Numbered from the stretch's first letter, positions 45,101-60,100 are shown. The stretch: 64,000 nt of DNA from Phoronis australis (GCA_002633005.1 NMRA01000210.1:94984-158983), one strand, 5' to 3'. Translations and numbers: made by a program. The notes: a model not told the origin generated them from the letters alone.

Positions 45101-48100
45101 TCCTTGCTTCCAGGTAACAAGTTTTGGCAAGCCGGTGGAACCCTAAAACGCAAAACACTATTAGAGTACGTAAACGATACCATTGACCTTTTTGCTAACA
45201 AATCGAAAATTTCAAAATTTGACAATGCGCTTAAACATGAATGCCGTCTGGTGTTGCAGTCTTAATAAACCGAACAGTACAATTTTGTCTTTGTCTTTGG
45301 ATTTAGCTCATGCAAGTGTTTTAACAAAATCCGTCTTATCAGAATAGCTGCTACGCCAATTGATCAAAGTGAAATTCCAGTGTTTCCGTATGAAAAACAA
45401 CAGGAAATCGTTATATATTCAAACCACTTATTCTAGGGTGCCAATGCATCAGTAAATGTAAATCCTCACAGAAGTGGGTAGAAGAATGTATGGATCTTCT
45501 GGAGAGACCATTTCGATAGCATTTTGCAGAGCATCTCCTGAAACGTTGCTACCGCCGTCCTCTAGATCAGATAGTGACTTGATTTTTCTGTAACAAATGT
45601 GTAGACTGGACCAAGGTCAATAGGAAAGTTTTATCATAGTCAAAATTTCTTCAAATTTGTTTCTGCTTTCACGTAAACGTTGTCCTTTTCTCTTACGTTG
45701 CTTCTGCAGTATGATAGGCGGATTTAGGGGGGGGGGTGAACCCAGGGGCCCGGGCCAAAAAAACCCGCCAAAATCGTGAGGAAATATTGAGAACTTTTGC
45801 CCGAGGAAGTGCTGTTTCATACAACGGGCTGGGGATTGCCGTCGCGAACGCGCCCAATGTCCACGTCTTCAAACAGAATTACTGGGACTTTGTGCGTGGT
45901 TCGTTGGTGTAGACCTTAGCTCATCACTATTTTATTCTAATTTATCTTATCTATTTATCAAATTGTACATATTAACTAATTTTACACTAATCTATTTCAT
46001 TTATTATCTTTTCAATCTAATTACATAGCTGTCTGTATTTTACTCCATGTACTTATTTCCGACTGGGCCCACTTGAAAATCAGAGTATTCTTTTAAATAA
46101 GTTTAAATAATATAATAATAATAAATAAATAATAATTGCGTATTCCTCGATAACGTTGGCTTTGGTTTTCTTAACCAAGTTAACATAATCTACATCAGGT
46201 GCATGAGAGTCATTGAATCGCCGCAAACCTCGTCCTCTACTGAAATTTGTTACTCGAGCTGAGGTTTACACTCAGATGATCTGTTCTAAAACCTGAATCA
46301 ATTCCGGATGACTCCAACAAACCACACATTTCTTCTGATACAAGGAAGAAACCTGGTCTAGCTTTGTTCACCCAGTCAGGATTCTTCCAGGTAAATTTCT
46401 TTTCAACAGGTTGATAAAGACGCAATGGATTTACTAAATTGAATCTGGGATAATACATTGATCATTTATTTAATGGCCTGTGGGTTGTTGAGGAGCAAAT
46501 AATGTAAACAATCAATGTCAAAGTTCTGAACCAAGTTCAAATCCCCACATGATATGGTACGATCCGGATCTGTCTCTGATAAAATATCAACATCTTTTGA
46601 CGTATCACGACGTGGCCCATATATATATTAATTAGAAACATTCGTATTTTCTTCTCAATTGTGAAATTCACGAATAAAAAAATTACCATCTACATTGTGA
46701 CTGGTTGAGTTAATTTTATATTCAAAGTTGTTATTAAAAAGAACACAGACTCCTCTAGTAATAGAAGAGCCACAGCTCAAATATACCTCACCTCCCACGT
46801 AGCCAGATCGACTACAGGTGTCTTAAAGACAATAAATAGAAAAATTCTAGTTTCTCAAATTGTTGAACTCGTTCTTGAGTCTGGCACAATCTTATAGAGC
46901 CCTGCAGTTCACCGAGAACATCAGAATGTCATCCAATATCAAACATCACGTGCCAGTGGCCACGTCCGATTCCAAACAACGCATTCACGCACATACACAC
47001 TCCAGAATACAAAAACAAAGCCATCATTTTGGGTGTGTGTTGGGAAATCAAGGAAAGTGCTCGTTTTTAGAGGTAAAAACAAAATTTTTCCCTGGGGGGA
47101 ACCCAACCCTCCAAAATCGCCATTCGGCACTACGCACCTCTATGGTCGGGCTTTGCGCCATTGTTTACGAGACAAAATGTTGGGCCTTCCTTATGATATC
47201 CTAGACCCGACACTGAGTCTGTGCTATCGAAACAGCAAACGGTGTGAGTCAGAACATTAACGACTGATTCTTCTTCTTGTACATCAAGCAGTTGAGACGG
47301 AGAGAATTGCATTCTTTAGCAATGTCANACATTTTCTCGAACAACTCAGGAGAGCAGCGCTGGCTTCCCACGAGACCTTTAAAGAGATATTCGAAGTCAA
47401 AGGAAGCTAATGTTTCCTAATAAAGGGCTTAAATCATAACAATCTTCCTTGTGGTGTTGGTAATTTTTTCGCACAAAATAACTTTATAATCGTATTTCTA
47501 CATTCTAGAAAGGTCGCCCCTCTTCTTTGCAACTAGCGGTCTCTAAGTAGCAGCACGTAATTAAGACCACACGATCACAAGCCTCTTATTTGTGGTGAAA
47601 GCAACACCCGCTGTCACAGAAACTGTCGGATACATAAGCACCGTAACGGTACCTTTAATCGTCGCCCGAAATCTCACTTCACTGGTAAAGAACATTCATC
47701 AATGATTAAACCTTGATAAGGTAGGAATAAGTATAGTGTTGAGCTACATGTACATCTGTTAGGGCTCCATACTCATGCTACGAGCACTGACTGACTGAAA
47801 GAACCAATTAAAGTTATTCCAGATATTAAACTTCTTCGGGATCAAATACCTCCATCGATGCATATATTTGCATCATTGGTGTCCTTCTTGAGTATGATGA
47901 TTTAACTAAAAACTCAATTGTTCTGTGTCATAGATTAGATACCATGGTACTTAGAGGGTGGTATTTCCCTACATTTGCCGTGTAGCCTGTCTAAAGAGTA
48001 GGTCACGCCTGCCTGTCTGGAAGGATTTGAAATTTTCATTTTTTTCAAAATTCGAGGGTTGTCAATAGTTACAGAGCATTATTAAGTTTCGCAGAAAAGG

Positions 48101-51100
48101 GTAAGCATCTTTTAATAAGCCACAACTGCGTTTAGTATCATTTTTATGGTTAGAACACTCATGTCATTTGTGCTTACACGTCTCCTATCGCTGCTGTACC
48201 ACCTGAAGTACTGTTGCAACACCCGGTGTCTCCTAGCGAACAAAAATTACAAAAAATACGGTCAAATTATTTTTGTCCACGCTTCACATCGTTTAATCTA
48301 CCCAAAACCACAACTCTCTTTCCTGACTTGAGTAAGTATACGAAGAATGACACCGTGCCTTACCTCCTCGTAAACAACTCAAGTCGTATTTGTCGAAGTT
48401 TGGACTTGACAAAAGATCAATGTAGAACGCCGGCCACAAACAACAGTGAGTACATCTGGAAACAAAATAAAAACTACAATTACGAATTTCTATGTGACTT
48501 ATTTTCAATAGTGTCTAAACGAGAAATAACTTATCGACTAAAACCACCAACTTGAAAAACGAAACTATGGGATGTATAGATGACAATTTTAACATTGGTG
48601 ACGACAACAGTGATGATGGCTTTGATGCAATTCTGTTTTTTGTTTTTATGAAGTGATGTGGCCAATAGGTGGCGTGCAGACCCGACTTAAAGTGGTTGTG
48701 ACTTAGGACTAAAGTACACATTTGATAATGAACTTGATGGCAAAGACCGTGACCCACCTTTCTTGTTCTAAAACCTTTAAAACACACGTTTCAACATCGC
48801 AATTATCGTCTCGTATACTTCCGGGAAGACATACTACTCTCGCCCTGTTTTTGTGAAACGTGCAAATGGCGAGAAAGCAGGTTACCACCATTTCGTCAAC
48901 CCAGACGTTGAAAGTGGCGATGATGCCTGGATTCTGAACGTACAAGGGAAAACCATTTCAATTAATTGACATTTTTAGGGTTAGAGTGATAACTTGGATT
49001 TGCAGATGAAGCATTCCTGCACAGAGGTCAAAAACAAACATTATGATTTTCAGTTACCGAAAGGGTATCTCACCAAACCTGTCTATTCTGCAAATTCACA
49101 TAATTCTGACCGGATACGGATTAGAAGAATTTTCTAATGCAGCCTACAGTGTGCAAGGCTGAGGTGGCATGCAAAGCATGTGGTTTACAACTCCGTACAA
49201 TTTGAGAACACTCGCTGTTTGAAAAAAATAACCATTACTAATTTCCAGCACAACAATGTCAAAATCGAAAAGTCCATTATTCCTTTTGGTGTGATTTTAC
49301 CCAATGCCATGTCAATTACGCAAAAAGTTAGCGCAAAGTGTTAAAAATATTGGACTTTAGAGGGCAGCTTGGAGACTGTTAGTTGCTATTTATCCATATT
49401 TACTTCAGGCGACTCCGCCAACGACTCCTTATCGTTATGCTGAGTGCTCACCTCCACTGATGCTGTTTTGCCGGGTATCTTTGACCGGAAGTTGAACTTT
49501 CCGAAGTTGCAAATGGTTCCTTGCTTCCAAGTAACAAGTTTTGGCAAGCCGGTGGAACCCTAGAATGTAAAACATAATTAGAGTACGTAAACGATGCCAT
49601 TGATTTTTTTAATCATAAATCGAAAATTTCGAAATTTGACAATGCGTTTAAACATGAATGCCGTCTGGTGTTGCAGTCTTAATAAACCGAACAGTACAAT
49701 TTTGTCTTTATCTTTGGATTTAGCTCATGCGAGTGTTTTAACACAAATCCGTCTTATCAGAATAGCTGCTACGCCAGTTGATCAAAGTGAAATCCCAGTG
49801 TTTCCGTATGAAAAACAACAGGAAATCGTTACATATTCAAACCACTTATTCGAGGGTGCCAATGCATCAGGAATGTAAATCCTCACAGAAGTGGGTAGAA
49901 GAATGTATGGATCTTCTGGAGAGACCATTTCGATAGCATTTTGCAGAGCCTCTTCTGAAACGTTGCTACCGCCGTCCTCTAGATCAGATAGTGACTTGAT
50001 TTTTCTGTAACAAATGTGGAGACTGGACCAAGGCAAATAGGAAAGTTTTATCATAGTCAAAATTTCTTCAAATTTGCTTCTGCTTTCAAGTAAACGTTGT
50101 CCTTTTCCTTTACGTTCCTTCTGCAGTGTCATAGGCGGATTTGGGAGGGGGGCCCAGGGGCCCGGGCCAAAAATAAAACAGCAAAATTATGAGGAAATAT
50201 TGAGAACTTTTGCCTAAGGAAGTGTTGTTTCATACAACGGGCTGTGGATTACCGTCGCGCGCCCAATGTCCACGTCTTCAAACAGAATTGCTGGGACTTT
50301 GTACGTGGTTCGTTGCTGTAGACCTAAGCTCATTACTATTTTACTCTAATTTTTCTTATTTATTTATCAAATTGTACATATTAACTAATTTTACACTAAT
50401 TTATTTCGTTTATTATCTTTTCAATCTAGTTGTACATAGCTATCTATATTTTACTTCATGTAATTATTTCCGACTGGGCCCACTTGAAAATCAGTTTATT
50501 CACTGAAGTGGTCACCCAGTCTTTTAAAGAAGTTTAAATAAAATAATAATAATAGATAAATAATAATTGCCCATTCTTGGATAACGTTGGCTTTGGTTTT
50601 CTTAACCGAGTTAACATAATCTACATCAGGTACAAGACATTCATTGAATCGTCGCAAACCTTGTCCTCTAGTGAAATTTGTTACTCGAGCTGAGGTTTAC
50701 TCTTAGATGATCTGTACTATAACCTGAATCAATTCCGGATGACTCCAACAAACCACGCATTTCTTCTGATAAAAGGAAGAAACCTGGTCTAGCTTTGTTC
50801 ACCCAGTCAGGATTCTTCCAGGTAAATTTCTTTTCAACAGGTTGATAAAGACGCAATGGATCTACTAAATTGAATCTGGGATAATACATTGATCATTTAT
50901 TTAATGGCCTGTGGGTTGTTGAGGAGCACATAATGTAAACAATCAATGTCAAAGTTCTGAACCAGGTTCCAATCCCCACATGATATGGTACGTGGCCCAT
51001 ATATATATTAATCAGAAACATTCGTATTTTCTTCTCAATTGTGAAATTCACGAATGAAAAATTACCATCTACATTGTGACTGGTTGAGTTAATTTTATAT

Positions 51101-54100
51101 TCAAAGCTGTTGTTAAAAAGAACACAGCGTCTTTTAGTATTAGAAGAGCCACAGCTCAACTATACCTCACCTCCCACGTAGCCAGAACGACTACCTCAAC
51201 GGTATACATGAAACGGGTGTCTTAAAGACAATAAATAGAAAAATTCTAGTTTCTCAAATAGTTGAACTCGTTCTTGCGTCTGGCACAATTTTGTAGACCA
51301 CTGCAGTTCATCGAGAATATCTGAATGTCATCCAATATCAAACATTACGTGCCAGTGGCCACGTCCGATTCCAAACAACGCATTCACGCACATACACTGT
51401 ACACACTCCAGAAAACAAAACCAAATCTATCATTTTGGGTGTGTCCGGTAACAATGGCTTAGTAACAACTCCCACTCCATATGTGCGTGAGATCCCAGGC
51501 GGCCGGCAGTAGCGCTGCGCACTATCACCTCGTTTCCGTCGTCTATTCCCCTGTGCCCTAAACAAAATTACTTCATTTTTTTCAGAGAAAATAGAACCTG
51601 AGTGACGAGAAAGAAAATAAGCAGTTGGTGAGATGTAAAGTTTAATCGAACCCTCAGTGAATCATTCTCTCTTTGTCAAACATTAAAATTAAGACGATTT
51701 GCAAAGCAATCGAGTCGTTAATGCCAACACGAAAAACGGATTTGGTCTTTTAGGCTACCTAAGACAGTCTTAAACACAACAACTGTTGTTACGAACTGCT
51801 AGCAGAAATATAAAACGTGTAACATTACGGAAAGAAGCAGGTTCCCGCGCAAACGTTATGGACCATAAACAAGTATGTCTCTTAGCAAGACATGATAGCT
51901 GTAAGCGTGATGGCGCAGTGGAGGAGCATGCAGGATTGTTCTCCCCACGACCCCCTGGACCCACGACCCTCAACCCCTCGATCCACGACCCACAACCCCG
52001 TCGACCCAGTCTACACAAGCTCGATTCGATTTGAACATAGAACAAGCGCTGTCTTGTAGATCCAATGAGTTTGGCCGTGAGCTCGGGTGGCTTTTCCCTG
52101 TTTTGTCCAATTAAGGCAGTCGATTCGGCAAGTCCGAAATCCAAAAACAGAAAAAAAAAACAACGCAACCAGATTAAATCAAAGACAGGGTTTCAGAACA
52201 ATCCAAGCATGCGCACTCTGATCAATATGTTGTGAGTTCCAGTCCTTGCGAATTTTAATTTTCTATTTTAAACATATTCTCAGTGTTTTATGCTTCTTTG
52301 AAAATACTTCAGAAATCAAGGAAGGTGCTCGTTTTCAGAGGTAAAAACAAAATTTTCCCTGGGTGGGAGGAGGGGGGAACCCCTCCAGAAATCCCCATTC
52401 GGCACTATGCACCTCTATGATCGTACTTTGCGCCATTGTTCACGAGACAAAATGTTGGGCCCTCTTTATAATATCCTAGACCCGACATTGAGCCTATGCT
52501 ATCGAAATAGCAAACGGTGTGAGCCAGAAAATTAAAGATTGATTCTTCTTCCTGTACATCAAGCAGCTGAGACGGAGAGAATGGCATTCTTTAGCACTGC
52601 CACGGTTTCAAAAAAGAAGGCACCTTTGCAGGGCGTACGTTTACTAACGTGCCCCCATAGCAGCTCTCCCTAGCGCCTGTTGTAACACTGCGATACTGTT
52701 GCGTATATTACCCACCTTTTTGTTACAACCTCTGACTTTTCAAATTCTCCACTTTGGCAGAACATGAATTCCACCGAATGTCTGTAAAACATGAAATATA
52801 CGTGACTGTATTTTTGAATTCCGTTTCCAAACAAAGTATTAGTGACTGCTCCAGATAACACTTGTGAATCGTAAAATCGAATCTCTAATCTCTGCCAGCT
52901 ACCACCGACTCTCAAAGGTTTTGCGCCAAACATTCAGTAATAGGAGTTATCAGCTTTGACCAACGCTATCAAAAGTTACGTTGTTTTTGTGGTTTTATAA
53001 CAAATCGCCAATTCTCGAGGAACAATTGCTGAAATCAAAGCCGGTGACTTCCACGTTAAATACGCTTGCAATTCCCGGTCATTTACGGAATGGGATTTAG
53101 CTCCACCAGCAGAATGTTCGATTGCAACTGTGGGAAGTCCTAGGATCAATTCTGCGTTAAGGATCATCTCAGACAATTACTGTTTTCATTTATTATGATA
53201 GTGTTATAAGATAAGTTGGAGTATCCGTGAGCAGGGTATCATTTATTAGATCATTAATAGGAAACAAATAAAATGCGACGAGTTTGGCTGCAGCTTATCT
53301 CACTCGTAAAATTTGTTAATAAAACGTTGTTTCTGTTTGAAACACTAATTGACCCTAGCCATGACGAATGTTGTCACACTCGACACAGGCTGCCACCACT
53401 GATTACAGGAAACATTATTGCAAGTCCGACATTTTTTTGTGTATCCTAGATTAGGCCCCACTCTCCGAAAATTCCAATCTCAGGTTCTGTGTATTGTGAC
53501 AGGAAATTCTCTCATATGTTTTACTGTCCAGAACAACGAAAAAAATCGTCATTGAAGCGGTGCTCAAAGTCTTCCAATAGTAGAACTGCTGGTATCGTGA
53601 CTACTTTTAGAAATGCTACTACCAGACGACCACACCACAGCCGACCATGATCAGCAGACGACGTACTTTCCGGAAGTAAATCTTACTGATTTTGCCAGGT
53701 GTCGTTAGTGAATAATGACGTCACATATGATGCGTAAGATAACATATTGCGTCCATGTACTCAGTCTACGCTGTCACCCAGGCAACAATTTTGTATACCG
53801 AGTGCGACAATATGTCGTCATCGACACACTGATAAATATGCTCTATGGCGGACTCGTATACGGGATCGTTAAATGTGCAAACATAGAGTTTTGGGATATT
53901 AAAGTATTTTATTCCTTCCAACCTGCGATAGTATTCCGGCACCTTGATACATTCATCTAGACGGATTCGGCCATGCATTCGCCGAGGCCTACACGCGCGG
54001 TATCCCATATGGGGTACATGTGCACAGCTGTGCAATTTCGTTACGGAACGGCAATATGAGCTATCACAATGTGGCAGCATATATTGTCGAATTCGACTCA

Positions 54101-57100
54101 TATTGTCGCCTCCAGAGTGCGAGATTATACAGTTGTACATGTGTCGAGTGTGACAGAATATGTCACACTAACATTATCTCGCTTATCTGCCCAGCAGCAA
54201 AAGATCAAATCATCAAAGGAAGTAACCAAAATGACAGTTATTTTACGAGATTGGCCATGTACTGATGGAGTCTTGTAATCCAGAGGCTGCTCAAAGGAAA
54301 CTGCGACGATTACATCAGGTGATGGTGTTTTTTGTCGACAGGAAAACCTGACTGACGTCGGTCTCAAGGATTGTGACTGACGGCTTAACTGACTAATCTA
54401 AACGCAGCATTCTTGACACACCTTCGTCTGTGTTTCCAACTCGCCAGTATACCCGACAAACAACACCATGTCGTGTAAAACTATCTTCGTCAAGAAATTG
54501 TACAAGAAGAATAGTGAAACAGTGTTGATATGGCGTGTGTCATTCCGGCAGCCGTTATGCAGCTCGAAAAGAATACCCCACAATTTTTTAGCATCTCTTA
54601 AGCCAAATAGTGATGTCAAAAGTTGTAAGGTATGGATCAAACTGTTTCAACGGGCACACGAGCAGCTGAACTTGACAATGTGGAGTGATTACTGAAAGGT
54701 TAAACACAAATAATTTGTTCCAAGATACGTACGTTTAAGTGTGATGGCTATAGTGTAGGCCTACCTGAGTTTCACTCGTCTGGTCGCCTCTGTCTCAGCA
54801 CTTGCTAGATTTCAGCTCTAGTTTAGCGAGGTAGTCCCCCGAAAACTGTTGTTTTTATTATTTTTCATATATTTTGACCTAATGGACATCATTTTGTATC
54901 ATAACAGAGGTACATTTTTGTTATTCGTATACCCGTAAGTTGGCGTTCAACTGAACTTCCCTCCAAAATTGACAGATGCGATCGACACATGGAAAAGGCA
55001 CTGGATTACTGAACCCAAAGTCTTGTTCTAGCTGCTGTCACGAGATAATAAACAACTGAATTACTTTTTGATGAGAACCTTTAGTATACACTTCGCTAGT
55101 AAAGTTAGAGAGAGCTCATTTTGAAGTTGTTCAGACATGATATTTAGATTCATGAAGCTTTAAAAAAGAGTGTGAGCTATTTTTGTAAATAGTCATTTTC
55201 CGCCACTACACCAGACTTATCATGTTTTGTAACCATACTACAGCTTTGTGATTATTCTACGTTTAAAATCAACTGAAAGCTACCTTTATGCAATGAATCT
55301 CCAAATAAGTTTATTTGAAGGTAGGCATAACATAAATGCTTTAATGGTGAAATTACGGCAAATGACTTGGACACAGCCCTAGATCCTACCGTAACTAACT
55401 GCCTGCTTAGGACAAGCTGAAAGTGTAATCGAGCTATGAATCTGAGTTTCTTTAATCAAAATATTTCGTTCGATGATTAGAAAATCGTACACAGTAATAA
55501 CGATTAGACCTACTTTACTCGGAGAGTTCCACGAGTTGCGACCTACTTTTCATTTAGCAGACAGCAGAATAAAAATATCGATGCATCCTCGCTGACTTTG
55601 TTCGAAAGATCCTGAAATCTGTCATCGTACAGATAATTCGACTTTAAGTTTTATAGCCAAATTTATACGAATATATTGCATCAGTGGCCTTGTCATTTGT
55701 AAGGTGAAGGTGGAACCCCGTGTGGGGTTCTTCGGATTTCCGCTGGGTCTGAAATACTTTTTTCGAAAAATTATGCGTTCATTGTCACCTTTACAAATTC
55801 CCACGTTATGAACGTTAGATTCTCCGCTGAAAATCATCGGCTGTTGTCTTTATGGAAGCGTTTTCGGTTAGTGCAAAAACATTCAATTCCACAAGCAACG
55901 TTGTTTAGCGACAGTGTATTTGCCTCTGACATTTTGTTTGTTTGTCGGGTGTCACGTGACTTTGCAAAATGGCGGCACTTGGGATAAGACAATTAGAACA
56001 CTGTTGTCTGATAAGAAATCACAAATTGTTTTATGATATTGTCACCATAATATAAACGGGTAAAATGTATGTCTAGAGGGTGTGGATAGACGGACTAAAA
56101 AGATCTACAATGTATTTAAGAGGAGTAAATGTGGAGAACTGTGCAAATACTTTACCTTTCCGGGACAATCGATGTGTGTGTTCTTGGTCAATACCTGATA
56201 TCCATTGTGTTTATTTATTCCGCGGGTATAAATAATATTCTTAGACATCACCAATAGTTCAACATACCCGCTTGCATGCTTGCATCCTTCCTCAAAGAAT
56301 ACTTTACAGACACCCTTGCTGACCTCCTCGTTGTCTCTCGGCCCAATCACCGTAAGCCTGATTTTTACCTGAAAATTGTTTGATCCATCAAATCACCATA
56401 CACGGAATAAAAGATATACTGGTTATCACACCGTCGGCAGTCATATGTAGGTACTTAACTTAAGCTCGCCGATTTTAGAGAACAGAAACATGTGAAACAC
56501 TTTGTATACGAGTAAACTAAATAGTGCCTGCGTTGCACATGTAATTAATGTTAGTTAACTTCTGTTGAAGCACGCTTATTCACGAGATTCCTGGGAGAAC
56601 ACTGTGAGTGAGTGGTAGGTATAACTTAGTTTGAAGGTTTGTCGTGAAGAAATGGTACAGGAATGACTCAGAAATGTAATGAATGGTTTAATTTTGTGAT
56701 GACACGTTTGTTCTTTCCAAACAACGCCATCGTGCTTGTATTCCGTGTTTGTAGTCATGTCCATGAATGAGTATACTTTCTGAATTTCACGCCAGTCGCC
56801 TTCATAGTCGACCAAGTTCAGAAACTGATACGACGAAAATTTCACTTTAAATACGATCCTTACTTTTTCAACGAATATCCCATAGATGACGTCATATTCT
56901 TTAATCATAGGAGCCTGGAAGGAGAAAAGTTCATTGATTTACTAGTTTCATTACCACTGAAATAAAAAAACAACTGCTACGTTTGTATTTTTTGGGTTTG
57001 TTATACCCTGCTATAGTTTGCCTGAGAATGCTTAGACACTGTTGTTCATTACTCTATTGTTGTGTAAATAAAATATTTACCACAATGATGACAAGGCCAA

Positions 57101-60100
57101 TGTACGCAGCAGCAAAAAACAGATGCAGCCAATCGGAGTTTGTCACGCCTGCAAGACATATGATGTCACCTTTCTGAAGTCCAATGGAAAGGAACCCTTT
57201 TGCGTAGCTGAGAGCCTGTCAGAACCGAAATACATAATCGTCTACATGTAGAAGGACTGCATTTGTACTGTAGCTGATATAGAATACATACACTTAAAGA
57301 GGCCTGGAACCCAAAAACAGACTAAATTACATTATTCGAAGTGGTCATCTTCCACTGAAACAGAAATCAACCTGCTCACCAGATATTTTTCGGTTTGTTC
57401 GTAAACATTTTGAATTTGTGTTGATGTCAAAGCATTTTTCTTTTAGTGTCAAATTTCAGGACGCGACCAGTCAACTGCTAGCAAATTTCTCCCAAGAGAC
57501 AAACCCCGTTCCCTTTATAATAGAGGCAACACGCCTTTTATGGAAACTGGCAAAACCCATGATGCAAGCAAAACAACGGAGACTTCAAGTAGCAGCCTGT
57601 TCGATTATGAGACGATTGATGTAACTCCCCATTGTAGAAATTAGTTGTAAATGTATCGTGGTATTCAAATACATTCTAAAATGCATTTGGAACTATTTTC
57701 AGGAAATCACTTTCTTCAACCATACGAGCCTGTTTGCTTTGTGCACTTTGTAAATTCGCCAGTATGTTGAGACAAATACATGTATTTTCGACGAAACTTT
57801 CAAAACCATACTTACATGTATGCGCTGTTCTCCAAATCATATGAAAGGAACCGTTTTCAACATGGTTTACTTTTGTATGAGGGCTAAGTACAGTTTTTAA
57901 TTTTCATGAAAAATTCACGAAACGAAAAACAAAATGGTAATTGACAGCGTTTATGAGATTTTATCTTGAACATTTGCATTAAAAACCTATTTATGGTATT
58001 TATAGGGTAGTTTTGCAATCACTCTACTTTTCTTTCTGCAGTATTTTATTGAAAAGGCGTGACCATGGAAGCCAATTAATATAAGGGTGGTGAAAGGTAT
58101 ATTATTAGAATGTCTATTGTGTTATCTATGAAATAAAGATTATCGATCGTCGACTTGTTTTTGAGTTTAAACAGCATTACATAAGACTGCGCACTGTGAC
58201 CATCTTGAAAGCGCGACAAGATCAAGATCATTACATGAAAATATAGATATTGTATACGTCAAAGTAGAGCCAATCCGAAAATCACGGTAGAAGCCGTCTT
58301 TCACGGTTGGTGTGCAGTCTGCTGGTGGAGTAAATTCGCGTGTACAACGCCATATTTTATTGGGTTCAATCATTTGGATTACCTGAATCATTAATCCAAG
58401 GCATCGTTCCTGAAAAAACAGTTTTACTTCTCTAAAAACAGTAAAGATTTACCGATGAAAATTCCAACGCACGGGGATCAGAGGCGATTTTTGGGCCTCG
58501 ATGAAGTTTCAATCTGGGTCATCGTACATGTAAATCGGACAAGCTAAGTAGCGTAACCGGCAAGCAAAATCAGCCAAAATCTAATTCAAATCCAACGCCA
58601 AGGTTTCTTTATGGATGCATAAAGTATATCTAAACTGAGAGCTAAGGTCTTTACACGAAATTAAGACCTAACAACGAGTTTGTGTTTTTTACTGAGCCAA
58701 TCGTCTGGTTGCAGCGCTCAGCTCACCGTCGGTGCCCGCCGTAGCGTAAAATCTGTTTTTTGTGATATGGTCATTACCTTATGTTCAGCAAATCAGCAAA
58801 GCTTCCACCGTTTTTTCCAATGCTGTGTGTCCTTAGTCGCAATCACCTATGTCGCCCCGGATGTCCATGCTTGGCAGTTCCTACGTTCATTGGTTGGACA
58901 ACCTCGTGTCCAACCCTCCCCAGTTCCGGTACCTCCACAACTACTGATTCCGGCCCTATCTGGTCACCATTTCGTCCTTGGGCATATCTGGCCGCACCCT
59001 TTTCCACGGCACCAGGTCCATACAATCGTTCAACTGTTCCCTCTCTCGTTCCGTTCCCCTCTCGACCTCGTTCTTCTCCAGATCGGTGGGAATGACCTGT
59101 ACTCCACCTGTGCCCTGGCCGCACAACTAGTTTCTTTCGCCCGCTTTTTGTTAATCGCTTACAACGCCCGGCGTGTGCTTTTCTGGCAGTAGTTTCACCG
59201 ATTGCACGCTGGAAGGCTCTTCCATTCTTGGCTGCTATTCTTCAATGCGTCCCTTAAATCCCTCGTGTCCAACGAGCCCCACATTTTTTCTGGACTTACA
59301 AGGGAGGTTTCTGGGCTAACCCCAAACACCTCTACCACCTACAGTTGACGGAGTCCACTTCAACCACTCGGGTCTCCACAAACATGCATTCAGCATGTGC
59401 GTGGCCATCGGTTACCACCTCCGCCAACTGGGCCTTCTCACCCACTCGTCCCACACCCCCTCCCCCACACCTCAGCCTGTCCTTCCAATTCTTCACTTTA
59501 TTTATAATCGCTCCATTATAAAGTGTAACTGGTTCCTATTAATTTGCACCTTTTTAGAACCAGTCACATTTTGGCGGTTGCCTACAGGGGGCCTTATGCT
59601 CTGTCCTAATCTTTATTTTGGCGGTGTTTTTCAACGGGGTCTTTTTTGTTTCTTTACATTTCTCTACTCGACACCTGATTGGTCACTGATATTTCCTTTG
59701 TTCAGTTTAACGTGGTCTACATGTAGTTCATTCAGCAACCTACATCGTCGTCTACAACATCTACGTTTGTTCTTAGCATTTTTCCTACCCTCCATCCTTG
59801 GTGTCTGTTTAAACTATTTTGTCATTATACGTTACCTGGTAGGGCTTTTTCAAGTTCTTTACGCCCTTCAGTAGGCAGTTTTTATGTTTATTGTTTTGGT
59901 TCCATCATTAAGGGCAATTCATTGTACACGACGGTGGCATATTTTGTATACCCATCTTACAGAGTTTTCTTTAGTTCTTCTACTAACGTCATCTTCTTTT
60001 ACTCTGCAACATAACTCGTGGAGNGTTTGTACGTACACGAAAACACATAGGAAAACTGGAACGTTGTAAAACGTTACGACACATTGCAGAAAAGAAATTT

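Larger units (their letters stand above)
45715..47100. mobile_element. Composite insertion in gene C intron, lower copy
   Basis: Bordered by GGATTTAGGGGGGGGGG on the left and TTCCCTGGGGGGAACCC on the right. Inside are a plus-strand LINE tail (45812-46110) and a minus-strand L1-like endonuclease remnant (46237-46860). Gene B lacks the whole insertion. Confidence 0.55.
50133..52400. mobile_element. Composite insertion in gene C intron, upper copy
   Basis: Same LINE tail and endonuclease remnant as the lower copy, plus a further insertion from about 51400 to 52330 that includes the CTCGACCC minisatellite unit. The extra length is unique to this copy. Confidence 0.55.
42905..52566. repeat. Duplicated block (42905-47291 and 47329-52566)
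   Basis: The offset is exactly 4424 bases. From 42905/47329 to about 44660/49084 the copies differ at only a few positions; beyond that substitutions and indels become frequent. They meet at an N (47328). Either unmerged haplotypes or a tandem duplication. Confidence 0.9.

Noticed and set aside
51786-52034. Plus-strand frame through CTCGACCC repeats
   Set aside because: Its Pro/Arg-rich translation is a by-product of the minisatellite.
58167-58391. Minus-strand 74-codon frame with CTREFTPPADC
   Set aside because: Considered as a replacement exon 2 for gene C, but no family similarity and no phase-compatible borders were found.
58843-59124. Minus-strand Arg/Gly-rich frame
   Set aside because: Shadow of the pyrimidine-rich SGNH region on the other strand.
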